NCBI RefSeq assembly: GCF_001638985.1
Contig: NW_017265153.1
Span: 803,776-867,775 of the forward strand
Source: Phycomyces blakesleeanus NRRL 1555(-)
Lineage: Eukaryota > Mucoromycota > Mucoromycetes > Mucorales > Phycomycetaceae
Length of the DNA stretch: 64,000 nt
Direction of reading: 5' to 3'
The number at the start of each line of letters is the position of its first letter. The stretch's first letter is position 1. The translations under genes were made by a program, and so were the position numbers. The notes beneath the pieces are model-generated. The model was not told where the DNA came from. It made no database searches and saw nothing but the letters and a program-made list of their open reading frames with translations. This document shows positions 48,031-60,500 of this stretch, piece after piece.

Positions 48031-48759
48031 ATCGCATTTTGTAAATGAACATCAGATAATAAATAGCAGAAAAATAAACAATAATACACAAAATTGATAG
48101 ATATATCAATAGACTTTTTCGTCTGAATATGATTCCCATCCAAAAAGAAAGATCTTTATTATCTATATGCTTATAAGATAAGATGTGTGAGTAGGACAGG
48201 GTTTGTACCCGCTCTTCACAATTATGGAAGCACGTGTAAAATATGAATAAAACCGATCAAATGGAGCATTGGGTTCTTTCTCATTGTTAATTAATCGAAT
48301 GAGTAGTATAATACTTGTTTAGACATTTTACTTGAAGCCGCAAGCCGTATGATTATATTAATTTCATAAGGACAGCAGAGCCCTTTTTTATTTGCTTAGT
48401 GTATGAAATACTTTATAGAAAAAAAAGGCGATTCTAGTGAATTGTTTCAAGTTTTCCGGGGTTTAAAGTGTCTTATAGTTGAATTTTAATTAAGCACCAA
48501 TTTCTCTCTCTTTTATATATATCCCACTTTCTACGCCACCATGTTTTTGCAGTCGATGCAAAACATCTTTTTCCCAACTTCTTCAACCCAATACAAGAAT
48601 TAAAGACGATAAAATTATTCAAATCTAATGGCTTACCAACGGTATCTTGGGTGTATCCCAGGCGGTAACCAGAATTGAATATTTTTATCTTCTTTGAATT
48701 CTAGTCAGTCTTTGTCTCCAACGACGACCCTCCTGAAGATCTTCTTCTGCTTGTCTTCT
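48031..48759. other. Intergenic downstream of PGS1
   Basis: AT-rich spacer between the PGS1 stop and the 3' end of the second Fanzor relic, which lies on the opposite strand. No gene was seen. Confidence 0.45.
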
Positions 48760-49230
48760 AGAACTTACCATTTTAATGGCACAGGTAAATCTATTTGGGA
48801 CAGAACTATGTTTAAATCGGTTAAGTATATGCTAGAAGTTCAGTACAGCAGCAAGATTTCTATTTCACAAATTATGCACAAACTGTAAAGAAGCCATGTT
48901 CTCGAAACAATTTTGATTTGGTAAATGTGTATGGATTTATAGAAAGTATTAATAATAATAAAAAATGATGACTGGTTGTACTATTTGCCTTGGGAGACTA
49001 TGGCATGCTATAGTTGGCGTTTAAGTGTGGCGATATGGACTAGTTTTCGGCTTACTTGAAGGTTCAAAGGGAAGACTGAGAGCATGAAGGACAGTGCCTG
49101 GAAGTACTAAATTCATCAAACAAACAAACATTAAATCCATGTTTGCGAAGTAGACATCCCGTTATTGCATCTTTAATGCGTCTATGGTATTCGTTGTGAG
49201 GTACAGACCAGTTTTTCACTATCAATATAG
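48760..49230 (-). pseudogene. Second decayed Fanzor-like gene, C-terminal part
   Basis: Read on -, the segment 49222-49086 encodes KNWSVPHNEYHRRIKDAI, then LLRKHGFNVCLFDEFSTS and the intact zinc-finger half CPSC (Cys codons at 49091-49093 and 49082-49084), followed by an in-frame stop and TFK. These blocks match the first relic (GNWSVQNTKN, VYLIDEFKASS) in order and spacing. Downstream are a TPTIACHS block and a RuvC-III remnant at 48841-48867, where WNRDLAAVL reads stop-N-R-N-LAAVL: Trp has become a stop, and the catalytic Asp codon reads AAT (Asn, 48856-48858). A basic tail (HILNRF..PNRFT..SSRRQ) runs to about 48760. The N-terminal two thirds could not be recognised; eroded sequence may extend to about 50.3 kb. 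Confidence 0.65.
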
Positions 49231-50790
49231 AAGACCAATCAAATTAAGCACTGTTATTTCTTGACATAAATTAATTGGCTTTGGATTGCTTAGTATAGGA
49301 AAAGAGACGAAGTGGGTAGATTAAATATTGACGGCTGCCTTGACTTTTGGTATTTGTCCAAGAGGAGCGGAGGATGGAAAGACTTACAGTAATATAAGCA
49401 CCATCGTAGCGATAAATGAGCTTACAATTTTACCTTGTCATTTCCGTTATATAGTAAGAAGTAGTATTAAGGCCGAGCAACAATAAAGGGACATTAACAG
49501 AAATAGCTTCTTTAATTCATCCATTAAGGTCGAGAGATGGCTTGCGTGCTAACTCGGGAAGAAAGATGTATCTTCTGAGTGTGCAGGTGTGTAGGTGTGT
49601 AGGTGTGTGTGGAAATTGTATGGTCTTTAAAAACCAGACCTTGTACAGATTCAAAGAACTGTGGCACTCCCCCAAGCTGATTTTTTGTAGTGATGCCTTC
49701 ACAGTTAGGACTCGGAATGGGGTAATGGTGCTTACTATCTTCCAACCCACAAAGAGATAGATATGCGAGGCTTACTTGCTTGGTGCTTTCAAATGTGCCA
49801 ATTGATAGGGACGATATGCTAAGAAATTGTGTAAGATTATATATTGTAATTCAGTCAATTGACTACTTACAATGCGATTTGCAGTAAGTATTATCGAAAT
49901 GAGATGCTCTTTAAAAAGATTGAAGCACTTTTTAAAATAACTTTAAGTCGCTCGAATATGACAAGATATACAAGAGTGTTCTCTATCAAACTAAATTAAC
50001 ATTCTGTCTTTTTCTGGACAGGAAATATTTTCTGCAATCTCTTCAAAGGTTAAGTGAAAAATAAATAGATTTTGGTGGTAGCTTAAAGAAAAATTGACGA
50101 TATTGAAACGATAAAACAATAGCGTCTTTCGAGCACTTGTACCCGAGAAAGACACAAAGACAGTAACATACAAATAATTGTACCAATAAATTAGCTAGAA
50201 TATAAAAAATGCTTGTAGATAATGGCCATTGTTTTATAGAGAGGTTCATATTAAACTTCTTGTACACAATCTGTGTAAATACAATGAGGATCTTACTGTA
50301 TATTCATTCTTCATCACGTTTTTTCTGTCTCTCTTTCAAACACATGGCTATATTCTTTCCCATCTCTCATTTCTATTCATTTTTCTTGAATTTTCTCTCA
50401 TTCCAATACATCCTCTTTACAATCTCCATCCGCACTAGCCAAATTTAATACTATACAATTCACGGAATCGGCATCATCAAACATTATTCTGCAATTTATA
50501 TACTTTTCAGACAAAGAATAGCATCTATATTTAAACACGGCCATCAATACTACATTAAAATATATAAATAGTATTTTGTTTCTTTTCAGATTTATTCAAT
50601 TAGACTAATTTCTTCTTGTAAATGAGCTCTCCTAATTACAACATTGACATCTTCAATCAAGTAAAAAAAAAGTTTAACAGCGTGTTTTTTTTATTAGAGC
50701 CGATAATAGTTAAAAAGACTTTATTTATTTATTTAAAGGTATACATATATATACATAAAGAAACTATTCTATTTGATTTAATTTCACTTA
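49231..50790. other. Probable eroded 5' part of the second Fanzor relic plus AT-rich spacer
   Basis: No intact gene is seen. Short - frames at 49517-49750 and 49991-50267 may derive from the Fanzor-like gene, but no catalytic motif can be assigned. The + strand has short hydrophobic frames (50209-50448) without a recognisable family. Confidence 0.35.
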
Positions 50791-50811
50791 ATGTTCTTTT
50801 ACATGAGTAAA

Positions 50812-51108
50812 AGAATAAAAAGCATGACACCAAGTTCTTTGTCCCCGCATTACGTGGCTCAATCTCCTTCAGGACGTAAACCTGACTTGGTAGCGAAGGA
50901 GGTGCTGGAATGGTGGCAAACCAACGGAAAGCACCCGTTCATCCAGCCCCACATCTCGTCACCGAGTAATGTGGGTGCGAACTCACCAGAGAACTTACCA
51001 CTAGGTGATAAGGTCCAGCTCATTCGACTACCAGTAGCTTCACCGTCAGCCGTTAAAGAGTTCAGTCAGGTTAGCAGTGAAGAGCCAGCACATCTCACCA
51101 CAGATTAG
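50812..51108 (+). pseudogene. Isolated GC-richer gene fragment, unknown
   Basis: An open frame with protein-like composition (SSLSPHYVAQSPSGRKPDL, KEVLEWWQTNGKHPF, GDKVQLIRLPVASPS) ends at a stop at 51106-51108. Coding-like words continue in other frames to about 51480 (for example FSELTELASNN and LVAWKNLPATVA). The base composition is richer in GC than the surrounding 7 kb. It looks like a broken gene or transposon ORF. The LEWW motif faintly recalls hAT transposases, but too little is left to assign it. Confidence 0.3.
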
Positions 51109-54100
51109 ACCTCCCTCCCCCCAGCATCATGATTCCACATTGGCGATGCGATGTACACAGTAGTCTTTCCAAAAATGAAAAGAGACCATGCCCCACGACT
51201 TCTCAGAATTAACTGAGCTGGCGAGTAACAACTTTCACTTTCCGATGCTTGTAGCATGGAAGAATCTCCCTGCAACGGTCGCAAGAGACGCCTCACTATG
51301 AAACCGGGACTGTTGTTGCTCAAGGAGAAAACAAACGACGCGCGTTGGAGGAGGTCTATAAGTAACAGAAAATTTTTTCATCTGCGATTAAAGATTAGGA
51401 CTGCGCTTTTTGTCAGTCATAGATGTCCACGTCAGAGCAAACGTGATATAGCTGTATATTCTTTTTCTGAGCTCGTGTAACTGTTCTACAGCATAATAAA
51501 CAGCTAATAACATTTAATTGAAGTACTTATAAAAGCCACTTTGCAAAGTGAAGTAAAGCAAATTAAAGAAGCAAAGATATAATGAAGTAATGAAGGGTTT
51601 GGTCTTGATCGGTGTAGAGATGACTCTCAAAGTGGAGTACAAGTTTCTATAACGGCGACATGTAGGTTACTCTAAGCTGGTCTGTGCGCTTTTTGTTCAA
51701 AGGCACAAGAAAAAGCTTTCTTCTTTTGTCCATACAAGTGGACACAAAAGGTACCCAATAGCCTCCAAAAAATCTGTCTCTGTATATCCCAAAGCAATAT
51801 TAAGCAGCAAGTATAAAGCAGAAGATAAAGAAATAAGTATATATATATATATGTATATTATCGCGATCTCAACAAAGTAGGTGACAGGACTTTGGATCCC
51901 AGGTTGGGATTTATTGAAATGAGGTTATACCAGTGGTTGAAAGTGTCAAAATGATATTTCAAGAGAATGAGTTATAGATATCAAATGTCTGGAAATTATG
52001 TTGCAGAAAATAACAGAAATTTACAGCAGAATTAAGGGTTAGCTAGAGATAGAATGAGAGTTGATATCTTCAATAGGGAAAATATAAATACTGGAGACTC
52101 TGTTAAGGGTTAATAAAAAAAGAGCTTAACTTCACATTCAGCTTATAAAATACCAATATATTGACTTACTTATTAGTATAGTTAACTGATCGAATATTTT
52201 AATAACCTTTCTGCAGAAACAACATCATGATGCTTCGCTGGGCTATACAGTTAATTCTGTATTGGAAATGCTGCCTACAGACAGGTGAAGTAGTTATTTC
52301 AGCAGAATTTATATTTTATAGAGAAATACCCTAAGGTAATAATATTAATTTCTCTCACACACACTTTATTTATGAAAGAATAAGATATTCCTTTCTCTCA
52401 CAGCTGCTTCTCTTTTCTCTGCTTATACTTAATTAGTGTTTTGATACTAAAAAAAATGTTTGTAAAATTTAGGCTTGGTTGTCTCGCTGAATGGGATCAA
52501 TTAAGTCAATTGTGAAACGCTTATTGGGTATTACAGCGCCGACTATAATGAAGTTGGTGAAAAATTGAGATTCTCACTAGACGACATCTTGTCTATTATT
52601 GAGATATCGTGCCAACTTGGTCAAGAACTCGAGATAATACGCTATATAGCAACGAAAAATACTTTACCGAAAAAATACTGTCCTTCATTTTTATGTGATC
52701 CGGATTTATCTACAGCTATTGAGGATACAAAGTGGTTAAGGAACTGGATCACTATCCTGCGGTTGGAGTCACTTCCTCATGCCAATACCATCACATAACG
52801 GTTATGAATGTTGATTTTGACAGCTTTCCAACTTGTTTTATCTATTTTTTTATCTTAGCTTCTATTGCACTCTGTATTTTTTTAATGTTCCCCAGTATGT
52901 TTTTAAAGGTGTGTTTTGCACAAATATCCTACTAAAATCGTCCTTTTTTTATCTTAGTATAAAATACGTGAATAATAAACAACACGTAACGAATAGATTA
53001 ATCCAACATTCAAATAAATGGGATTATGCTTTCCAGCGAATATTGTAAAGGAGCAACTGTATTACTACAGCATACCACATCCGCCCAGAAAAAGAAAAAT
53101 AAATCTTGGGAAGGTTTTCCGGTCGCTGGAGAGTGTAATTTACACCCAAGTAATACGTATAACCTTATCTACATCTCTCAAAAGCTTTATCTCTTATCTT
53201 CCGCACATCTTGTTACAATATAAAAGCCGAGCACAAATTCCATAATACTTGTTAAGTTAGGGTATTGACTTTCGTTAAACATTTTACCTCATTGCATGGT
53301 CCTAATATGTACTGGAGACTCATTAATATAAGCATACACACATATGTATATAAGGTGAACCTTATCGTTTTTTTTTAAAAAAAAATAAAAGAATTGTACC
53401 GAAGAGCTGTTTCTCAGCCAAAAGAATGAACTTAAGTTTTTAAATACAATCAAGTTTAATGAAATTCCTATGAATTCTTATTTATTTATTTAACAAAAGA
53501 AAAAGGAAAGGATAAAAGGATAAAATTTGTATGCGCAATCTCTTGTTAACAAAAACAAAGTCGAGATTACCAAAGGTACCAAGATTGTAGAGAGTTTTAG
53601 TTCTAAATAAACCGCAGAGAAGTCTGGAACGGTAAAGAAGCTAGTGTTATGACACTACATATATTAGCTCATATTCTACCTCTCTTTCTTTCTGCTGCTG
53701 TTGCGAGCTTATTGTATTTTTGTAAAAAGATAATTTACATAATTTTATATACGTATATATTATACACTTTTTCTTGTTCTTATTATTCTGTCTTTTATGC
53801 CTCTAACCATCATTCTGATGGTTACCAATGTCAACATAACTATTAGAGAAGGTACAAAAAACGGAGTACTTTTTGTAAGAGTTTTTAATTTGAATTCATA
53901 CCGTGAATATAAGCTTGCTAAAAGAAGAGGCCTAATCCTATTCTCTCTATCTCTCTATTCAAATTTGCGCAACAGAAGTATTACGTTTGGTAAATTTCCA
54001 AAAATAAATTACTTTTATTATTGTTATTATTGTTATTATTAGCATTAATTGGCATATTTTCCTAATAAAATATTAGGCCTGACTTTTTTGTTAGTATCCT

Positions 54101-55728
54101 CATAATGTCATTTTCTAACACACATTGTGCATTGTATTCAGAGTATTTGATCCCTTTTGTATATATATATAGATAGCTTCTTTTTACAATAATCACTGCT
54201 TATCTTCCAGAATTCCAATCGATTAAACGCAATCTTTAAACCCAAAATATGATTATTTTTGTGAAGATGAGAAAAGTTGTAGTGAATGCTAGGTGAATCA
54301 AGCACTGTACTAAATACTGGGTATAATTATACAAATTATCGGTGTGAATATACGCACAAACACGAATATTTTATTTTGAATTCAAAGACAAAAAAAAGTA
54401 GTGGGTAAAAATGAATCTGGTACACCTAAAAGGAGAGTGGTCAAATTAATACAAAAAAGTAGCACTTAAAACTTGTGAAACAACTATAATGAAGATCCTA
54501 ATCCTTTTGTGGATAAGAAGCACCAAGGAAATATTTAACATATTTTTGAGCTTGGGCAAGCAAATTAAGTACAACAACTGTATGCATTTCCCGAGAAAAT
54601 TACCTATATATATATATATATTCACGAAGGTAGGTTCAATATCGATTTGAAATCAAGCAAGGTATTATACACCAAAGAAATAAAGAAAATAAAGGATTGT
54701 TATAAATGTAATAACGAGAGTTCCATTATATTCAATCATTAGAGCCATTTCAGCCACACGAAGCTTAGGCATAATGTGCCCAATAAACCCATGACAATAG
54801 ATGAAGTAATGGATACGCAACACATAAAAGAGCCAGAAAGAGCCAGAAAGAGCACCAGAGTTGCATTACATATATTTTATCAGCAGTATCTTATAAGCTG
54901 TAGGCATTTATGACACGAAATAGGATCTAGTTTATCATAGGTAACCAACCTACACACATGTGTATATTGACGATAGAAAAGAATACATAGTGAGCGTATA
55001 TTATGACAGTCATTAGGGCTCAAAGTAACTGAGTAATTATAAGTGGCAATGAAAAAAAAATAGGGGTCAGACCCTCGAGAAGGTTAGAAGGGGTATAAAA
55101 AAGCAAACCAAAATCTAGAGATACTGCATCGATATACATATTCACATTAGGATCTATATTCAACCTTTAAAGAGTCGAAATGTTGATTGCTTTGAGTACG
55201 AGCTATTTAGTATAACTTATCCATTTGGAATCGAAACGCATTAAATCTTATATATAATTGCTTGTCAGACCTTTTCTTTTTAAAGCTTATTTACTATAAT
55301 TTGAACATTGGATATCCACCAATTGGAATAAAATCTTTTTTGAATTTAATTTTGGTAAAAGCACCAATATATATATATATATATTTACATATATATATAT
55401 ATTTATATACTTATATTATTGAACCCAGACTACAATTACACAAAAGAACTAAACCTGGTATGAAATGACCGTATCTATGAAGAAAAAGGGTTTGAGTCAA
55501 GACCTGAATTCGAAATCGAATGATATTTTTAACCTCAAGTTACCAAACTCCGGAATAGTTCCTTAAAAATAGGTTATAAAAGCCTTTGGAAGAATTGTCA
55601 GGCCATATGGTACTCCATCCCAAGGCTAAGCCGATTGAGCGTATAAGAATCCCCAGAAACCACACGGTCCCTCTTCTTTCAGTCCCGTCCCCAATTCAAC
55701 ATATTCAACACTAAACAAGCGTCTCATA
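51109..55728. other. Gene-poor region, decayed fragments
   Basis: About 4.6 kb of AT-rich sequence without a supported gene. A frame at 52565-52798 (RFSLDDILSIIEISCQLGQ..) and one at 53018-53245 look like remnants of protein-coding DNA, but each stands alone with stops before and after. There are TA runs at about 51839-51852, 54604-54621 and 55369-55401. The GDSL gene promoter lies at its right end. Confidence 0.4.
52520..52798 (+). pseudogene. Possible gene fragment, unknown
   Basis: A + frame reads YYSADYNEVGEKLRFSLDD.. and ends HANTIT at 52798. The composition is protein-like, with hydrophobic positions recurring every three to four residues. No start, splice partner or family was recognised, and it may be a relic of a mobile element or duplicated gene. 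Confidence 0.2.
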
Positions 55729-57123
55729 ATGTCCAAGCCAGACTATCTTTTTGTTTACGGTGACTCTTACTCTGGTGAGCAGTAAAATCAAACTTTCATC
55801 GTCATTCGATATTGACATCAATTGCAGATCTTAGCGAAAGAACCCGCAAATCAAACGGCCCTCTTTGGAGTGAACAACTATCAGATGCTTGGGGGACAAA
55901 GCTCAGAAGTTATGCTGAATCTGCAGCCCTGACCTGTCCTACTCCTGGTTCTTCGTCAGATCTATCCAAGCAATTTAAAGCAGCCAAGGCTCTCGCAACT
56001 GCCAATAAAAACAGCTTACACGCAATATTCTTCGGAATCACAGATGTCGCAGGTGCCCAAGGTATGTCATTAAAGGCAAATTGCTTTTGTGTGTATTATT
56101 CAAACCCATTGATTTATTTAATGTATTGCAGATAAGACAGTGAAGTCACTATTGAACTGTGTAAAAGACCAGGTGGTAAGTATATGTTTCCGTACCCATA
56201 ATTTACACAGCAATTGCATATTATATTTTTACTAATTTATATACGAATTTATTTTTACAAAAAAACATTAAAATAATCAGGCTGAACTGGAAGCATTAGA
56301 TCCTACCAGTCGAATTCTATTGTTCGGTCTTCCTCCTTTAGAATACTCCCCTTATTATTCAAACAGTACACACAAGAGCAAGGTTAAACAAAGAGTCTCG
56401 GAGTTCAATGTCGGGCTGGAGGATGCTGTGAATGACTGGACAAGTGAGACACAGTTGAATATCGCATTCGTAGACAATTCTGGATTATTCAGTTATGTTC
56501 TGGGAGATCCTGAAGGATACAATGTGGAAAATGTAGAAGAAGCATATTGGGAGACCTGCCAAGGCAGATGTTCCGACCCAATTGACAGTTATTTATGGTG
56601 GGATCAATTACATATGACAGGAGGTAATATTTAAATGGTTGAAGAGTCTCTATCATTCGCATAGTACTGACATGCAATATACAAAAACCAAAAAAAAAAA
56701 GCTGGACATCGAGCTATGGCAGAAAATATCATTAGTAGTAACCCTTTTTCATTGCCCACAACTCCAAAATCCACACCACCGGCTGCACCTATTGCACCCC
56801 CTCCAATCACACCGTCACCTCCTAAGTCTGCACCCAAGGATTCGACGTCAAATAACATTCCTTCAACACACAACTCAAATCTTGATGATTATGTATCTTC
56901 ACCCCACTCATATCCAGACACCACAAACGACTCGGCGGATTTCAACGTGGATGGCAGCGTTGACCATTCTGCTTACTATCCATGGCTATTCATTGTGCTA
57001 TTTATCTTGATGCTGGTATTAGTATTCCGCAGAAACAGAATCATCAATACCTTCTCTTCTTACTGGAAGGCTAGACGATCTAACGCTCCTGCTACAAAGA
57101 CCACCGAATACTCTCCTGTTTAA
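55729..57123 (+). CDS. GDSL-type (SGNH) hydrolase with C-terminal membrane anchor, 362 aa
   Basis: Exons 55729-55774, 55828-56061, 56132-56175, 56281-56623 and 56702-57123 (1089 nt). Block I is GDSYSD with nucleophile Ser13; block V is WWDQLHMTG with Asp216 and His219, the rest of a catalytic triad. Block III reads GITD (85-88) where the family has GxND, so the usual oxyanion-hole Asn is Thr. A Pro/Ser/Thr-rich linker (about 236-310) leads to one membrane span (YYPWLFIVLFILMLVLVF, about 314-331) and a basic tail. No N-terminal signal peptide is evident; the protein begins almost directly at the first strand. Family members are lipases or esterases acting on acyl or acetyl esters; substrate and topology here are unknown. 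It sits about 400 bp upstream of NRDE2 on the same strand. Confidence 0.85.
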
Positions 57124-57525
57124 ATCCAGCCGTACATCAATTAGCATAAACTCAAACAACCACAGTCTACATATATATATTGATATTTTATCAGAGCCAG
57201 TAAATAAATAAATTAACAAAAACAATACCAGCACAAAATGCAGAATATAATAAAAATCATATTTTGCTTTCTGGATCCTTTTTTGTATGAATCATTTTTT
57301 TTATGCTTTTCGGTTTCACTACGCCAAATATAAACGTCACAATTCAGTGTTCCTCTCCAATCAAAGGTTAAACTTCTAGTTTCTCATTTAATATCTAAAG
57401 AAAGGTACCCTCCACGCATTATTTCTCTTACGGATACTTTAACTTGTCATTTTTTGACAAGCAAGAAATAAGAAGAAAGAAAAAAACACCATTTTAAATA
57501 ATCCTAATTTCAGGTCAACGATCCC
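57124..57525. other. Spacer upstream of NRDE2
   Basis: About 400 bp with no gene. An acceptor-like TTTCAG at 57508-57513 just before the NRDE2 ATG suggests that a 5'UTR intron, or an additional upstream coding exon, is possible. Confidence 0.5.
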
Positions 57526-60500
57526 ATGATACCACCGCCCCCACGTTCATTCGCTTCTGCGCCAAAACCTGTCGAGCGCACACAAATTCAATTACCCCCA
57601 AGCACTCACAACTTGGCAGGTAAATTGATTCAAATAACACAAATAATAAAACTCATCCAATAAGATGAATTCAGAACTTCTTGAATCAGACGGTGAGATA
57701 GATCCAACAAAAAGCATTGATGAAAACAGACGCGATGACGACAATCTAGACAAATCATCCAGACGAAGACGAAATGATAGATCAAGAGATAGATCCCAAG
57801 AAAAAAGAGAGAAGAGACGTAGCGATAGAAGGAGATCAAGATCACCTAATTATCGTGATAGAGATGATGTCAGAGACAGAGACAGAGACAGATACAAAGA
57901 TAAAAGAGTTCGAGAAGGCAGAGAAAAGGATTATGAGAGAAATAGTCGTAGAGACAGAAGTCGTAGTCGGGACCGCCACAGAGATGATCAAGGCAGAGAG
58001 AGGCGTAGAACAAGGGATCGTAGTAGGGATGACTACCGAGACAGCTACAGAGAAAGATCGTCTCGCTCAAGCAATTATGATCGCTACTCTAGGCGTTCTC
58101 GGTCTCGGTCTCGTTCTTATGATCGTTATTCTAGACGCGACCGCTCTCGGTCTTATGATCGAAAAAGTTCCGTGAGTTGATGGTTTTTTTTTATTTCACT
58201 TCTGCTGTAAAAATATGTATATCATAACATGCACATAATTGTTCATTAGAGTCGTTCCGGAAAAGATAGCTCTGGAAAGTATGTATTTAGCAATATGGAC
58301 AATACAAAGAGTATATTCTTATTTTGATTGAAAAACTAGCACCCTTCTTGATACCGGAATTTCAATTATTATCGACTGCAAAGGTGATCCTGACAATATT
58401 TCATATGGAGGAAATGATGACAGTAACGTTCCTAGATACAATAGACATGGATGTGGGTATCTGTTATGTGAATAATACGGAATACGAAGACATGGAGTAG
58501 ATTTAACCCGTATTCTGATGTACACATATGTGTAGATGGTAATGTTATTGGATACGCTGGTGATGAAAAGATCTCTATGGAAAGTAAGCACCGCAAAGTA
58601 CTTGTTATAGAAAACAGGCTTAATAGAAAGGTAAGCCATATTAATTATAACGTGATAGAATTACAACTATACGTATATGTTCTTACTTGAAATATTAGAG
58701 AAAACAACCTACAGTAAGGTATTCAGACTCTGTCTACGCTTGGAAAGATATCGATAATAGCACAAAGAGGTAAAACAAACCAATAAATGTTAATATTGTT
58801 ATTAAGAGAATACTTACATTTATATCTATTATAATATCAGATCTATAATCAAGACTAAAGCATCAAGTGAAGAAGCTGATTTTTCCAAAGGCCAGAATTT
58901 TATATCTCTTGGTGACAAACAAAAGAAGGAAAGACGCCTAGATGAGACAGGAGAGGATGGTCTCTTGACTAGTGGTGTTGATTACCGTGATATAAGAGGT
59001 GATAAGCACCTTGGAAAATCGTTAGAAACAGACGAAGGCGAAGACGGAGAAATTGTCGATGAAGAACTTTTTACTGAACAAATGAGACGACGAACCATCG
59101 AATTTAATAACAAATTAAGAGATGACCCACACGATGTCAAGACATGGTTAGAATTCATTAAATTCCAAGACGATATTGCTTCGGGATTGAATACAGGTGT
59201 AGAAGCCAGTACACGCACAAAATCCAATAAATCCAGCATTAATGAAGTCAAGATGAGCATTTTTGAAAAGGCAATGGAAAATAACCCTGACAATGAAGAG
59301 CTTGTGGATGCATATCTGAAATGCGGAGGAGAGACTTGGGAGTAAGTGTAATTTTGACTATAAAGCCATTCTAACCACTTTATTGTGTGTTGTCTTTAGC
59401 ACTCTTACTCTATTGCGTGAATGGGATAATGTCCTCAAAAAAAATCCAGAGTCAGTTAAACTATGGGCAGACTACATCAACCTTCGCCAGACAAATTTCG
59501 CCAGTTTTTCTTTTACAGAGTGTGTAAAAGTCTTTGAAGATTGCATTACAACTCTCAACAGAATATTAAAGAAATTACATGCTAACAGAAATTTGGAAGA
59601 AAATTCTTCAAGTAAGTTTCAGGACAAAGGAAGAACATGGATATCAAGTATTGACATATATTTCTCTCAGGTCGGGAAAGCATTGAATCTATACTTGTGT
59701 ACATAGTTCTAAGAGCATGTCTTTTTATGAAACAGTCCGGTAAGGGCATTATTATCAAAATACCTACCTTTGAAAAAAAAAGAAAGAAAGAGAATATTAA
59801 AGGCTTATCATAATTTGAGATGCTTTTTTTCTTTATTTTTCTTCTTACTATAGGCTATCAAGAAAAGGCTTTTGGAACTCTCCAAGCTTTAGTTGAATTC
59901 AATCTGTTTCAGCCTCAGATATTTGATATGTCATTGGATATCACATTTGAGAAAATGGTTCAAGAAATATGTGATTTTTGGGATAGCGAAGTTCCTAGGT
60001 TTGGTGAAAATGTACTTATTTGTTTTTGAAACAAGAAATGAGTTTGCGTGTCTTTTATTAATATCCATATATACGTGTAGAATGCGAAGGGATGGAAGGA
60101 GTTTTATCGAGCAAGATATAGTAAGAAAATTGGCTTGATTGTTTTTTTACAAACTCGAGGTCATCTAATGGTAGCCAAAACTCTTAGATGAAGAGGACAC
60201 TGGTACTGTGCCTGATCCGGAAAAAGAGGAGGACGAAGAGGAAGAATGTAAGCATTAGATATGTGGTATATTCTGACACGTTATTCTGACATTTTATGTT
60301 TGCATATAAAAAGTGTCTAGTATTCAAGATTGGATTTCGGCAGAAAATAAAGCAGACCAAAGACATCGTTTAGCTTTGAGAATGAATAGTGAGTACAAGT
60401 ACAAGTACAAGTACAAGTATATGAGATGAAATAAGTAATAATTATTTAATTATATTAATAATTATAAATAGCCGTAAATCCTGAGAGGGTGGACGAGGAT

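Noticed and set aside
49991..50170. Possible RuvC-I motif of the second Fanzor relic (SFSGTSARKTLLF on -)
   Set aside because: The catalytic Asp and Pro are not present and the match is too weak to assign.
50812..51108. hAT transposase dimerisation motif in the LEWW segment
   Set aside because: Only the LEWW words match; the residues expected after it are missing.
57774..58175. Long + frame rich in Ile/Glu/Thr overlapping NRDE2 exon 2
   Set aside because: Out-of-phase shadow of the Arg/Asp-rich repeat; the NRDE2 frame splices correctly on both sides.
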